This document shows positions 14,483 through 21,829 of a stretch of 26,022 bases of DNA, one piece after another. The translations under genes were made by a program, and so were the position numbers. The DNA is from [Eubacterium] saphenum (GTDB lineage Bacteria > Bacillota > Clostridia > Lachnospirales > Anaerotignaceae). Under the pieces are notes generated by a model that did not search any database, was not told the origin of the DNA, and saw nothing but the letters and a program-made list of their open reading frames with translations. Position 1 is the first letter of the stretch, and each line of letters begins with the position of its first letter. The DNA is taken from positions 1 through 26,022 of the forward strand of contig SFGI01000032.1 of NCBI GenBank assembly GCA_004557645.1, written 5' to 3'.

Positions 14483-14566
14483 TATGGAAAACTTACTCAC
14501 CGCCCAAGAAGGGGCGGCAGGCGGAGCCTGCTTTGCGAAGCAAAGTGATGACCTCGGTTTTCCATA
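14483..14566 (-). repeat. multi-hairpin element enclosed by a 10-bp inverted repeat
   Basis: TATGGAAAAC (14483-14492) and GTTTTCCATA (14557-14566) form an outer stem. Inside are three nearly adjoining hairpins: CCGCCC/GGGCGG (14500-14517), CAGGC/GCCTG (14518-14530), and CTTTGC/GCAAAG (14531-14545), the last two with 3-nt loops. The result is a multi-branched fold, downstream of the promoter at 14592-14620 and upstream of the SRP RNA. It may be a small mobile element without transposase or a leader RNA. No target-site duplication is evident. Confidence 0.55.
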
Positions 14567-14591
14567 CCTTTCAGCTTTTACAAGCCATATT

Positions 14592-14620
14592 ATTATACAC
14601 GCTCACTGATTTTCTGTCAA
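14592..14620 (-). promoter_or_regulatory. consensus promoter for the SRP RNA transcript
   Basis: TTGACA (complement of 14615-14620), exactly 17 bp, TATAAT (complement of 14592-14597): a full sigma-A consensus, as expected for an abundant stable RNA. The -35 lies inside the last codons of tadA. Initiation is expected near 14585, about 230 nt before the mature SRP 5' end. Confidence 0.88.
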
Positions 14621-15088
14621 TGGCTGGGCATTGGCATTTTTTCGGAAGCGTTTGAAGAAGCGTTTCATGATCTCGCTGCACTGGGGCTGCAAGATGCCTT
14701 CCTCCACCTCCACCTGATGGTTCAGCTTTGGTTCATTCAGCACATCCAGCACAGAACCGGCACACCCCGCCTTACTATTCCGTGTACCAAAGACCACCTT
14801 AGGGATACGGGCCTGCACGATAGCCCCGGCGCACATAGGGCAGGGCTCCACGGTCACATACAGAACGCAGTCCTCCAGCCGCCAGTCCCCCACGATTTTG
14901 GCAGAAGCGTCGATGACGTCGATCTCCGCATGGCGCAGAGGGTTTTTATCCGTATTTCGCAGGTTATGCCCCCGGGCGATGATCTCGCCATTCCGCACCA
15001 TAACGGCACCGATGGGCACTTCCCCCGCCGCCAGGGCCTTTTCCGCCTCCAAAAGGGCTTCTGTCATATATTTTTCAGATTCTGTCAT
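14603..15088 (-). CDS. tadA: tRNA adenosine(34) deaminase TadA, 161 aa
   Basis: Converts A34 to inosine in tRNA-Arg(ACG). The cytidine-deaminase fold shows the H53-A-E55 catalytic zinc motif and P82-C83-P-M-C86. The C-terminal MKRFFKRFRK is typical. The length and the position directly upstream of the SRP RNA match Bacillus yaaJ. GGAGGA precedes the ATG and lies in the end of the upstream lipoprotein gene (3-nt gap), so the two genes are coupled. Confidence 0.96.
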   Translation of the reverse strand: MTESEKYMTEALLEAEKALAAGEVPIGAVMVRNGEIIARGHNLRNTDKNPLRHAEIDVIDASAKIVGDWRLEDCVLYVTVEPCPMCAGAIVQARIPKVVFGTRNSKAGCAGSVLDVLNEPKLNHQVEVEEGILQPQCSEIMKRFFKRFRKNANAQPLTENQ

Positions 15089-15091
15089 AGC

Positions 15092-16417
15092 TTATTCCTC
15101 CGATGCCAGATACAACTGCCCCCGTCTGTCGATATTATCCTGCACGAACCAATAATCCGTCTTGCCGTTTCCATCAAAATCGAAGGGGTAGATGCACTGA
15201 CCGTAATCGATATCCTCATTGGCAGAGCGCAGACCTTTTTCCGTCAGGATATAGCGGATGGTAGTGGCTGTGGTATCACAGGCATAAATTTCCTTTACGC
15301 CATCGCCGTTCAGGTCGCCGCTGGAAATGGGGCCATAGAAGTTTTCCACCCCCAGATGGGTGCTCCACAATTTACGGAAGCTGCCGCCGGTGGATTGATA
15401 CAGATACAGATCCATGCTGTCGGTCATGATATATTCCTTTTTCCCGTCCCCGTCCAGATCGGTCACATGGAACTGGGTCACCTGATGGCGCAGCTTTCTG
15501 CTGCCTGTCCGTTCCCAGCCATTTTCTGTTTCTTCATATATATCCATATTCTGGTCGATAAACAGATAGAGCTTGCCGTCTTCTGCCCCGATGGCTGTGC
15601 AAAGTTCCCCTTCCAGATGGATTTCCCCTGCCGCATTCAGGTTTTCATCATAGAGCATGATCTTTTCCGCCCGGGAATAGGTCTTTTCGCTTTCCTCATC
15701 GCCGCTTTCTGTCACACTGGAAACCAGCACCGCCAAGCGGGCATCCTTTCCGTTCAGAAATGCCGCGGAAGTGGCTTCCAGTCCATAGCCATAGGAAAAA
15801 TTACGGTAACGGCTGAGCCCATTGGCATAGCGATAGACTGCCGCTTTCCCATCCTGAATGGAAACAGCCAGCCCATTGCCATTGGCATCCTTCCCTGTGG
15901 AATAGATGCCTTCCGGGGAAAATTCCCCTCTGCCCTCCTGAAAAGCAGTGCCCATGCCTGTCCAGCTTTCATAAACCCGGAAACCGCCATCCGCCACAAA
16001 GGGATTGCGTTCCTTCAGGCTGTAATATCCGTTATCATAGCCGCCGCTGTAGGCTACCCCTGCCAGCTGACCGCCCACGAACCAGCACTGCAGCTTGCCT
16101 GCATTATCGCCATTATAATGGAGCAGAGAAGCCTCCGCCAAAACGGCATCCTGCCCTGCCTTGCTCTTCAGATTATATTCGCAGGCAGAAGAAGCAGAAA
16201 ACAGCCGCCCGCTTTCCTCGTTATTTTCCGGCACCACTGCCGGCCCAAAGGTCAGGCTGCTGCGGTCATATTCCCAATAAAATTCCTCCATCACGCCATC
16301 GATCATTTCCACATAGGATTCCTGTTCGGCAGCCGTCAGGCTGAAGGCCTTCTCTTCATCAGCCGCACAGCCAGTGAATAACAAAAGGCTCGCCACGACC
16401 ATCATCCATTTTTTCAT
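15092..16417 (-). CDS. lipoprotein with FG-GAP/VCBS-like repeats, 441 aa
   Basis: The signal peptide ends at FTGC with lipidated C17. The C-terminal third carries three acidic calcium-loop motifs of the DxDxDG type: D320-LDGDG, D368-LNGDG and D413-FDGNG. Each is followed by KKEY/KEIY/TDYW and a beta-rich stretch, the pattern of VCBS/FG-GAP beta-propeller blades. The middle is beta-rich with no clear motif. It is likely an extracytoplasmic, calcium-binding surface protein. AAGGAAGG precedes the ATG. Its 3' end overlaps the tadA ribosome site. No specific function can be assigned. Confidence 0.8.
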   Translation of the reverse strand: MKKWMMVVASLLLFTGCAADEEKAFSLTAAEQESYVEMIDGVMEEFYWEYDRSSLTFGPAVVPENNEESGRLFSASSACEYNLKSKAGQDAVLAEASLLHYNGDNAGKLQCWFVGGQLAGVAYSGGYDNGYYSLKERNPFVADGGFRVYESWTGMGTAFQEGRGEFSPEGIYSTGKDANGNGLAVSIQDGKAAVYRYANGLSRYRNFSYGYGLEATSAAFLNGKDARLAVLVSSVTESGDEESEKTYSRAEKIMLYDENLNAAGEIHLEGELCTAIGAEDGKLYLFIDQNMDIYEETENGWERTGSRKLRHQVTQFHVTDLDGDGKKEYIMTDSMDLYLYQSTGGSFRKLWSTHLGVENFYGPISSGDLNGDGVKEIYACDTTATTIRYILTEKGLRSANEDIDYGQCIYPFDFDGNGKTDYWFVQDNIDRRGQLYLASEE

Positions 16418-16480
16418 AAGTACCTTCCTTCCTTCTCAAGCAAGGGAAAACTACATCCTTCGCCCGATCAACCATAGAAA

Positions 16481-16528
16481 AGGAAAGACGTTCTGTCTTT
16501 TCCATATATATAACCATTTTACATTATA
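16481..16528 (-). promoter_or_regulatory. probable -10 and leader hairpin of the lipoprotein gene
   Basis: TATAAT on the minus strand (complement of 16523-16528) lies ~105 nt before the start codon, with no good -35 (T-rich). A short hairpin GGAAAGAC/GTCTTT(T)CC follows at about 16481-16502. Confidence 0.4.
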
Positions 16529-16544
16529 GCTCATTCGAGCATAG

Positions 16545-16613
16545 AAAAAAAGGCACGAAAAAAAGTATTTGAGAAAAAATTTCTCATTCTATACGCATTT
16601 TGTGCCTTTTTTT
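16545..16613. terminator. long nested bidirectional terminator downstream of spmB
   Basis: AAAAAAAGGCAC (16545-16556) pairs with GTGCCTTTTTTT (16602-16613). Inside, GTAT/ATAC and GAGAAA-aaa-TTTCTC (16571-16585) also pair, making one 69-nt interrupted hairpin. It ends the leftward spmA-spmB unit. Confidence 0.8.
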
Positions 16614-16670
16614 GCCCGGCTATCTCCTATTTTTCCGCCATTTTCGGGTCTTTCCTCCTCAATATTCTTT

Positions 16671-17198
16671 TCAAAAAACCAGCTTCACCAGCCATACCGC
16701 CGCAAAGACCCCCACGATATTCGCCACCAGAGCGCAGGGCAACGTATAGCGAGTCTTTTTGATGCCAATGGAGAGAAAATAGAGGCTCATGGTATAAAAT
16801 ACCGTTTCCGTGCAGCTCATCATCACCGAAGCTGTCCTGCCAATAAAAGAATCGGGGCCATATGTAGAAAAAATATCTGTCAGAAGCCCCGTTGCCGCCG
16901 AAGAGGACACTAGGCGCACGATGCTCAGGGGTGCCAGCTCCGCAGGAAAATGGATGGCTTCTGCCGCAGGGCGGATCAATTCCACCAAGATCTCCAGCAA
17001 GCCCCCTGCCCGCATGACCTCTACCGCCATGATGAGACCGATGAGGGTAGGCAGGATGTCCAAAACCGTTTGCAGCCCTTCCTTTGCCCCTTCCAGAAAG
17101 ACTTCGTAAATATCCACTTTTTTCAAGCAGCCAAATACCACGATGAACAGCACCGTCACAGGGATCAGAAAATCGGATATGGTCAAAAGGATACGCAT
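16671..17198 (-). CDS. spmB: spore maturation protein B, 175 aa
   Basis: SpmB is a membrane protein of the nucleoside-recognition (Gate) family, needed with SpmA for full dehydration of the spore core. Four to five hydrophobic helices are visible. Motifs include ILPTLIGLIMAVEVMRAGGL and SSSAATGLLTDIFSTYGPDS, which continues FIGRTASVMM. ATG 17198 is chosen because AAAGGAGG is 7 nt upstream, within the end of spmA; the in-frame start at 17231 has no support. Only one base separates it from the spmA stop. It implies the organism sporulates. Confidence 0.93.
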   Translation of the reverse strand: MRILLTISDFLIPVTVLFIVVFGCLKKVDIYEVFLEGAKEGLQTVLDILPTLIGLIMAVEVMRAGGLLEILVELIRPAAEAIHFPAELAPLSIVRLVSSSAATGLLTDIFSTYGPDSFIGRTASVMMSCTETVFYTMSLYFLSIGIKKTRYTLPCALVANIVGVFAAVWLVKLVF

Positions 17199-17199
17199 T

Positions 17200-17778
17200 T
17201 CACATCCTCCTTTCCAGAAGCTTTGCCGCAAAAATGCCCACCAGCGTGGTGATCAGGGTCGCCACAATGCCTACCCCCACGATCTCCGCCGGGTTTTTGG
17301 AGCCAAATTCCGTCCGATAGGCCAGGATATTCACCGTCACCAGCTGCAGGGAAGTCATATTGACCGTCAGAAACATGCACATGGCAGAGGATGCCGTCCC
17401 TTCCTGCTCCCGATTCAGCTTTTGCAGCTCCTTCATGGCCATCAGCCCTGCCGGGGTCGCCGCCCAGCCCAGACCAAGGAAATTTGCCACAAAATTGGTG
17501 GCTATGTATTTGCGGGCCCGATGGCTGCGGGGGATCGTGGGAAACAAAAAATCCATGATGGGCGTCATTTTTCCCGCAAGGGCATCGATCATGCCGCCCC
17601 GCTCCGCAATCTTCAGCACCCCTGACCAAACAGCTACCACCCCTGCCATGGTGAAAGCCAACTCCATAGCAGATTTGCCCCCGCCGATGACCGCTGCCGT
17701 CACCATATCCATCCTTCCCAGAAATACCCCCGTCAGGATGCCACCAATGACAAAGAACCCCCAGATCCCATTCAGCAT
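17200..17778 (-). CDS. spmA: spore maturation protein A, 192 aa
   Basis: The SpmA partner of SpmB. Helical membrane segments include the start MLNGIWGFFVIGGILTG, then MAGVVAVWSGVLKIAERGGM and the conserved NFVANFLGLGWAATPAGLMA (about 95-114). ATG 17778 is chosen since AGGGAG lies 8 nt upstream; a GTG at 17787 is too close to it. No strong sigma-A promoter was seen upstream, and sporulation sigma-factor control would be expected but is not readable here. Confidence 0.93.
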   Translation of the reverse strand: MLNGIWGFFVIGGILTGVFLGRMDMVTAAVIGGGKSAMELAFTMAGVVAVWSGVLKIAERGGMIDALAGKMTPIMDFLFPTIPRSHRARKYIATNFVANFLGLGWAATPAGLMAMKELQKLNREQEGTASSAMCMFLTVNMTSLQLVTVNILAYRTEFGSKNPAEIVGVGIVATLITTLVGIFAAKLLERRM

Positions 17779-17888
17779 AGACTTCACTCCCTTCCGTCCA
17801 GTTTATGCCGAATGATTTCCTTCCATGAAATTAAGTTTTCTCCTTATGATGCAGAATAGTAAAATTTTTCCATTTTCGTCGATTTATG

Positions 17889-17917
17889 TTGAAAAAAATT
17901 TTTTCTTGTGTTAAGAT
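17889..17917 (+). promoter_or_regulatory. promoter of the abrB-like gene
   Basis: TTGAAA (17889-17894), 17 bp, TAAGAT (17912-17917). GTTAAGATTT is repeated directly just at and after the -10 (about 17910-17930). This could be a regulator site, possibly for autorepression. Confidence 0.6.
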
Positions 17918-17969
17918 TTAGTTAAGATTTTTTACAACCGCAGAAAAAATAATAGGGGGAAGCAAATAC

Positions 17970-18230
17970 ATGAAATCAACCGGTATCGTAAGAAAAGTGG
18001 ACGAATTGGGAAGAGTTGTTCTGCCTATCGAGCTTCGCCGCAATATGGGGATCGAAATCAAGGATTCTCTGGAGATTTTTGTAGAAGAAAACATGATTAT
18101 TTTGAAAAAATATGAGCCTGCTGATATCTTCACCGGCAGTATGGATGATCTGATCGATTACAAAGGAAAAAAAGTATCCAAGGCTTCCATTCTGGAAATG
18201 GCAAAGCTGGCAGGCCTGGATATCAAATGA
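17970..18230 (+). CDS. AbrB/SpoVT-type transition-state regulator, 86 aa
   Basis: The swapped-hairpin AbrB domain covers residues 1-50: MKSTGIVRKVDELGRVVLPI, then ELRRNMGI...DSLEIFVEENMII, with the canonical R-x-VDELGR-V-LP core. The C-terminal ~35 residues are a short dimerisation tail. In Bacillus and Clostridia such proteins control the transition state and sporulation, fitting the nearby spm genes. It stands alone between its promoter and terminator. The start has AGGGGG 8 nt upstream. Confidence 0.92.
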   Translation: MKSTGIVRKVDELGRVVLPIELRRNMGIEIKDSLEIFVEENMIILKKYEPADIFTGSMDDLIDYKGKKVSKASILEMAKLAGLDIK

Positions 18231-18247
18231 ATTTGACCCAAAGAAAG

Positions 18248-18270
18248 GACGGAAAAAGCCGTCTTTTTTT
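18248..18270 (+). terminator. terminator of the abrB-like gene
   Basis: GACGG-aaaaag-CCGTC followed by T7. The stem is short, but the T-tract is strong. Confidence 0.8.
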
Positions 18271-18271
18271 A

Positions 18272-18300
18272 TTGACAAGACGCCATACGCCCCATAAAAT
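18272..18300 (+). promoter_or_regulatory. promoter of the MoxR-VWA pair
   Basis: TTGACA (18272-18277), exactly 17 bp, TAAAAT (18295-18300): near consensus. Initiation is expected near 18307, about 50 nt before the ATG. Confidence 0.8.
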
Positions 18301-18359
18301 AGGGATATCCTAGATGATTCGTATGCGAAACAAATAACAAGAAAGGCGTGATCCCAATT

Positions 18360-19172
18360 ATGAATCTGACATTCCAAGGCAGTGAAAATTACGTAGCCAG
18401 CGAAGAGCTGATGCGTTCCGTCAATATCGCCATCGCCCTGCAGAAACCTCTGCTCATCAAAGGCGAACCCGGCACAGGCAAGACCATGCTGGCAGAAGCC
18501 ATTTCTCAGGCGCTGGGCAAAAAACTCATCATCTGGAACATCAAATCCACCACAAAGGCCCAGGATGGTCTGTATGTTTACGACGTAGTACAGCGTCTGT
18601 ATGATTCCCAGTTCGGCAACGAAGGGGTGGACGATATTGCAAAATATGTAAAGCTGGGCAAGCTGGGGGAAGCCTTCAGCAGCGATGAGCAGGTCATCCT
18701 GCTGATCGACGAGATCGACAAGGCCGATCTGGAATTCCCCAACGACCTCTTATGGGAGCTGGACAAGATGGAATTTTACATCCCCGAAACAAAGGAGACC
18801 ATCAAGGCAAAACAGCGCCCCATCGTGATCATCACTTCCAATGCGGAAAAGGAACTGCCCGATGCTTTCCTGCGCCGCTGTATCTTCCACTATATCGAAT
18901 TCCCCGATGCGGAACAGATGGAAGAAATCATCAAAGTGCATTTCGACCATGTGGAAGAAAACGTGCTGAAACAGGTTCTGGCTACCTTCTACTGGATCAG
19001 AGGGCTGTATAACATCCAGAAAAAACCCAGCACCTCCGAGGTCATTGACTGGATCCGTGCGCTGGAACTGGGCGGTGTGCCTTCCTATAAGATCAAAGAA
19101 ACCGTTCCTTTCGCAGGGGTACTGCTGAAAAAGAACGAAGATATCGACACCATGAGAAAATACCTGAAGTAA
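18360..19172 (+). CDS. MoxR-family AAA+ ATPase, 270 aa
   Basis: AAA+ chaperone-like ATPase. Walker A is GEPGTGKT (35-42), Walker B is LLIDEID (114-120), sensor 1 is ITSN (158-161), and the arginine-finger region is DAFLRRC (168-174). MoxR proteins usually work with a VWA-domain partner to assemble or activate a complex, and such a gene follows 15 nt later. ATG 18360 is preferred; the in-frame GTG at 18348 abuts the AAAGG site. The gap from that site to 18360 is somewhat long (13 nt). Confidence 0.9.
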   Translation: MNLTFQGSENYVASEELMRSVNIAIALQKPLLIKGEPGTGKTMLAEAISQALGKKLIIWNIKSTTKAQDGLYVYDVVQRLYDSQFGNEGVDDIAKYVKLGKLGEAFSSDEQVILLIDEIDKADLEFPNDLLWELDKMEFYIPETKETIKAKQRPIVIITSNAEKELPDAFLRRCIFHYIEFPDAEQMEEIIKVHFDHVEENVLKQVLATFYWIRGLYNIQKKPSTSEVIDWIRALELGGVPSYKIKETVPFAGVLLKKNEDIDTMRKYLK

Positions 19173-19187
19173 GTAGGTGAATCGCTG

Positions 19188-20387
19188 ATGTTTACTTCAT
19201 TTTTCTATCTTCTTCGTGCCAGAGGGCTGAAGGTTTCCCTGAATGAATGGATGTCCCTCATCGAAGCATTGGACAAGGGGCTGCATCATTCCTCCTTCAC
19301 AGGATTTTATTACCTTTGCCGCGCCATTCTGGTAAAAAGCGAAGCAGATTTTGACAAATTCGACGGTGCCTTTCTGGAATATTTCAAAGATATGGAGCGA
19401 GCCTCCGATGAACTGCCCAAGGAACTTCTGGATTGGCTGAACAAACCCAGAGAAGAGCTGGACGGCAGCTTCAGCGAGGAAGACCTGCTCCGCAATATGG
19501 GCCTGCCGGAGGATGTGATCCAACAGATGTTCTTGGAACGGCTGAAAGAGCAGCATGAACAGCATAACGGCGGTTCCAAATGGATCGGCACCAGAGGGGC
19601 TTCCCCCTTCGGCAACAATGGTCAGATCGACAAAGGCATCCGTGTCGGCGGCGAAAGCAAAAAGAAAAGCGCCTTCCAAGTGGCAGGGGAAAGAAAATTC
19701 CGGGATTTCCGTGAGGATAATGTGTTGGATACCCGTCAGTTCCAGATGGCCTTCCGCCGTCTGCGGCAGTTTTCCGCCCGTGCCGACGAAGCCAGAACGG
19801 AATTCGATATCGACGGCACCATTCGGGAAACCTGCGATAATGCCGGCAGCCTGAAGGTGGTTTACGATAAACCCAGAAGAAATACCGTGAAAGTCCTGCT
19901 TCTGATGGACAGCGGCGGCTCTATGGATTATTACAGCCGCATGTGCTCCGCCCTCTTCCAGGCGGTCCGCAATTCCAACCATTTCAAGGATCTGCAGGTA
20001 TTCTATTTCCACAACTGCATCTATTCCAAAATCTTCAAAGACCCTCGGATGCGCCCTGCTTCCGCCATCCCCACAGATTGGATTTTGCAGAATATCAGCA
20101 GCGAATACAAGGTCATCATCGTGGGGGATGCCCAGATGGACCCTTACGAGCTGATGGAAGGCAGCTGGTACAGCTACGGAGCCAGAGACAAGACCCCCGG
20201 CATCGAATGGCTGCGCCGCTTCAAGGAAAAATATCCCCATATCGTATGGCTGAACCCTTCCGAACGGCCCTATTGGGGCGGCTGGTGGGCAAAAACCTAC
20301 GATATTCTGGCAAAGGAATTCGATATGTATCGCCTGACCTTGGACGATTTAAACGTTGCATTGAAAAAATTGATGGTAAGTCGCTAA
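19188..20387 (+). CDS. VWA-domain protein (CoxE-like, COG3552/COG3825 type), 399 aa
   Basis: An N-terminal helical region is followed by a charged linker rich in K/R/G (about 125-175) and a C-terminal von Willebrand A fold from ~233. The metal site reads D241-S-G-G-S245 rather than D-x-S-x-S: the third position is Gly. This DxGGS form is common in the family but may alter metal binding. IIVGDAQMDPYEL and WLNP are later VWA-like motifs. It partners the MoxR ATPase upstream; the target complex is unknown. AGGTGA precedes the ATG. Confidence 0.88.
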   Translation: MFTSFFYLLRARGLKVSLNEWMSLIEALDKGLHHSSFTGFYYLCRAILVKSEADFDKFDGAFLEYFKDMERASDELPKELLDWLNKPREELDGSFSEEDLLRNMGLPEDVIQQMFLERLKEQHEQHNGGSKWIGTRGASPFGNNGQIDKGIRVGGESKKKSAFQVAGERKFRDFREDNVLDTRQFQMAFRRLRQFSARADEARTEFDIDGTIRETCDNAGSLKVVYDKPRRNTVKVLLLMDSGGSMDYYSRMCSALFQAVRNSNHFKDLQVFYFHNCIYSKIFKDPRMRPASAIPTDWILQNISSEYKVIIVGDAQMDPYELMEGSWYSYGARDKTPGIEWLRRFKEKYPHIVWLNPSERPYWGGWWAKTYDILAKEFDMYRLTLDDLNVALKKLMVSR

Positions 20388-20391
20388 AAAC

Positions 20392-20418
20392 AAAAAGAGT
20401 CCGAAAGGACTCTTTTTT
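20392..20418. terminator. bidirectional terminator between VWA and MFS genes
   Basis: AAAAGAGTCC-gaaa-GGACTCTTTT, a perfect 10-bp stem with a GAAA tetraloop and flanking A/T tracts. The MFS stop codon (20417-20419) overlaps its edge. Confidence 0.93.
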
Positions 20419-21601
20419 ATGATTTCGCCGCCAGCTTCTTTCTGTATGTAAAGGAAGAAGGATGGTTTCTGCCGATGAGGACATAGACCAAAATCGACAG
20501 AATATTGAACACCGCCATAATGACGAACATTTTATTGTAGCCAAAGGATGAGATCAGCACCCCTGCGATGCCGCCGCCCACGCCGATGCCGATATCATAG
20601 GCACAGAGGAAGGTGGAATTGGCACTGCCCCGGTTTTCCGGAGGAGCGATAGCCACCGCCATGGACTGCAGCGCCGGCTCCAGACCGCCAAAGCCAAAGC
20701 CGGACAGCACCGCCGCCAAAATATAAGTCACCGTATTGGGGCAAAGACCCAACAGCAGGAAAGCCGCAAACATGGCGATATTGCAGCTATAAGCAAAGAT
20801 GCTTTCCCCGTGCTGGTCGGTCACCTTTCCCGCCGTCAGACGCATCACCAGTACTGTCACCGCCATGATGGCAAAGAAAATGCCGCCGCTGGGCAAATGC
20901 TGTTCTACGGCAAATTTTGCCGCAAAGTTTTCCAATGCACCATAGGTAAACATAAAGATCAGCGCCGTCAGGGATGCAGGAATGGCATCCTTATCCAGCA
21001 AGCCCTTGATGTTCAGGGGCTTTTTCTGTACTTCGATCTTAGGGGTTTTCAGCATCAAAAACAGCACCAGTGCTATGGCGATGGAAACGGCACCAAAGAG
21101 GAACAGCATCCCAAAGCCCATCTTTTCCATCAGTGCCAGCCCCACCGCAGGGGCCACCGCCGTTGCCATGGCCGTCGCCATGCCGAACATGCCCATCCCC
21201 TCCGCAAAACGGGGACGGGGGATGATATCTGTGGCAATGGTAGCCGTAGATGTATTGGAAAAGGCCAGAGAAGCCCCATGTACCATACGGCAGACAAAAG
21301 CCAAAAATAATGTGCCCAGCACCAGATAGCCAATGGGCATCAGCATCATGCCGCACAGCCCCACGATGAGGATGGCTTTTCGCTTGCCGTTATCTAGCAT
21401 CCAGCCGATGAAGGGACGGCAAAGCACCGCTACAATGGAAAACATCGCCGCCGCCATGCCCGCCACCGCTTCCGAACCGCCCAGATACTCGATGTAGAAG
21501 GGGAATGTTGACAAAATAGACAGGTGATTCAGGAATACCAGGAAATTGATGATGATAATAAACACAAAATCCCTGCTCCACAGTTTTACTTCCTTTTGCA
21601 A
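20417..21601 (-). CDS. MFS transporter, 394 aa, TTG start
   Basis: Twelve hydrophobic segments and MFS loop motifs are present: GWMLDNGKRKAILIVGL (loop 2-3, G-x-x-x-D-x-x-x-R-K) and FVCRMVHGASLAFSNTSTAT. The second half has GKVTDQHGE at the matching loop. It is of the YfcJ/multidrug or sugar-efflux-like group; the substrate is unknown. No ATG exists before residue ~49, whereas TTG at 21601 has AAGGAGG 8 nt upstream, so a TTG start is likely. A hairpin leader precedes it. Confidence 0.9.
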   Translation of the reverse strand: MQKEVKLWSRDFVFIIIINFLVFLNHLSILSTFPFYIEYLGGSEAVAGMAAAMFSIVAVLCRPFIGWMLDNGKRKAILIVGLCGMMLMPIGYLVLGTLFLAFVCRMVHGASLAFSNTSTATIATDIIPRPRFAEGMGMFGMATAMATAVAPAVGLALMEKMGFGMLFLFGAVSIAIALVLFLMLKTPKIEVQKKPLNIKGLLDKDAIPASLTALIFMFTYGALENFAAKFAVEQHLPSGGIFFAIMAVTVLVMRLTAGKVTDQHGESIFAYSCNIAMFAAFLLLGLCPNTVTYILAAVLSGFGFGGLEPALQSMAVAIAPPENRGSANSTFLCAYDIGIGVGGGIAGVLISSFGYNKMFVIMAVFNILSILVYVLIGRNHPSSFTYRKKLAAKS

Positions 21602-21639
21602 AAGAATGACCTCCTTTTTTCAAATAAAAATTTTTCCGG

Positions 21640-21716
21640 ATAAAAAGAAAGAGCTGCTCACACACCAATCACAATCGGATTTACGCGTGTAAGCAACTCA
21701 TTGCAATTCTTTTATA
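21640..21716 (-). promoter_or_regulatory. promoter and attenuator-like leader of the MFS gene
   Basis: The minus strand has TGGTATAAA (extended -10, TATAAA at the complement of 21711-21716). About 12 nt later GAGTTGCTTACAC pairs with GTGTGAGCAGCTC (complement of 21651-21663; 13 pairs with two G-U) around a 23-nt loop. TTTCTTTTTAT follows. Stem plus T-rich run resembles an intrinsic terminator placed between the promoter and the ribosome site. No known riboswitch class was recognised. Confidence 0.55.
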
Positions 21717-21761
21717 CCACAAAATTTCTCCGGATGTAAGTAAAATTTTCTCTTTTTGGCA

Positions 21762-21799
21762 AAAAAATACACCCCTGTCGCTGCAGAGGTGTATTTTTT
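21762..21799. terminator. terminator at the end of the ilvE transcript
   Basis: AAAAAATACACC (21762-21773) pairs with GGTGTATTTTTT (21788-21799): 12 bp, with inner CTG/CAG pairing. A/T tracts on both sides make it bidirectional. Confidence 0.9.
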
Positions 21800-21829
21800 T
21801 GGAGATGTATTTTGACAGACCAAAGGGTC

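Noticed and set aside
14483..14566. Insertion sequence
   Set aside because: The 84-bp element has inverted ends but no transposase and no flanking target duplication, so at most it is a non-autonomous element.
14717..16381. A 554-codon open frame on the plus strand
   Set aside because: It lies antisense to the lipoprotein gene and tadA, both with clear family motifs. It has Cys/His/Ile-rich antisense composition, no ribosome site and no domain.
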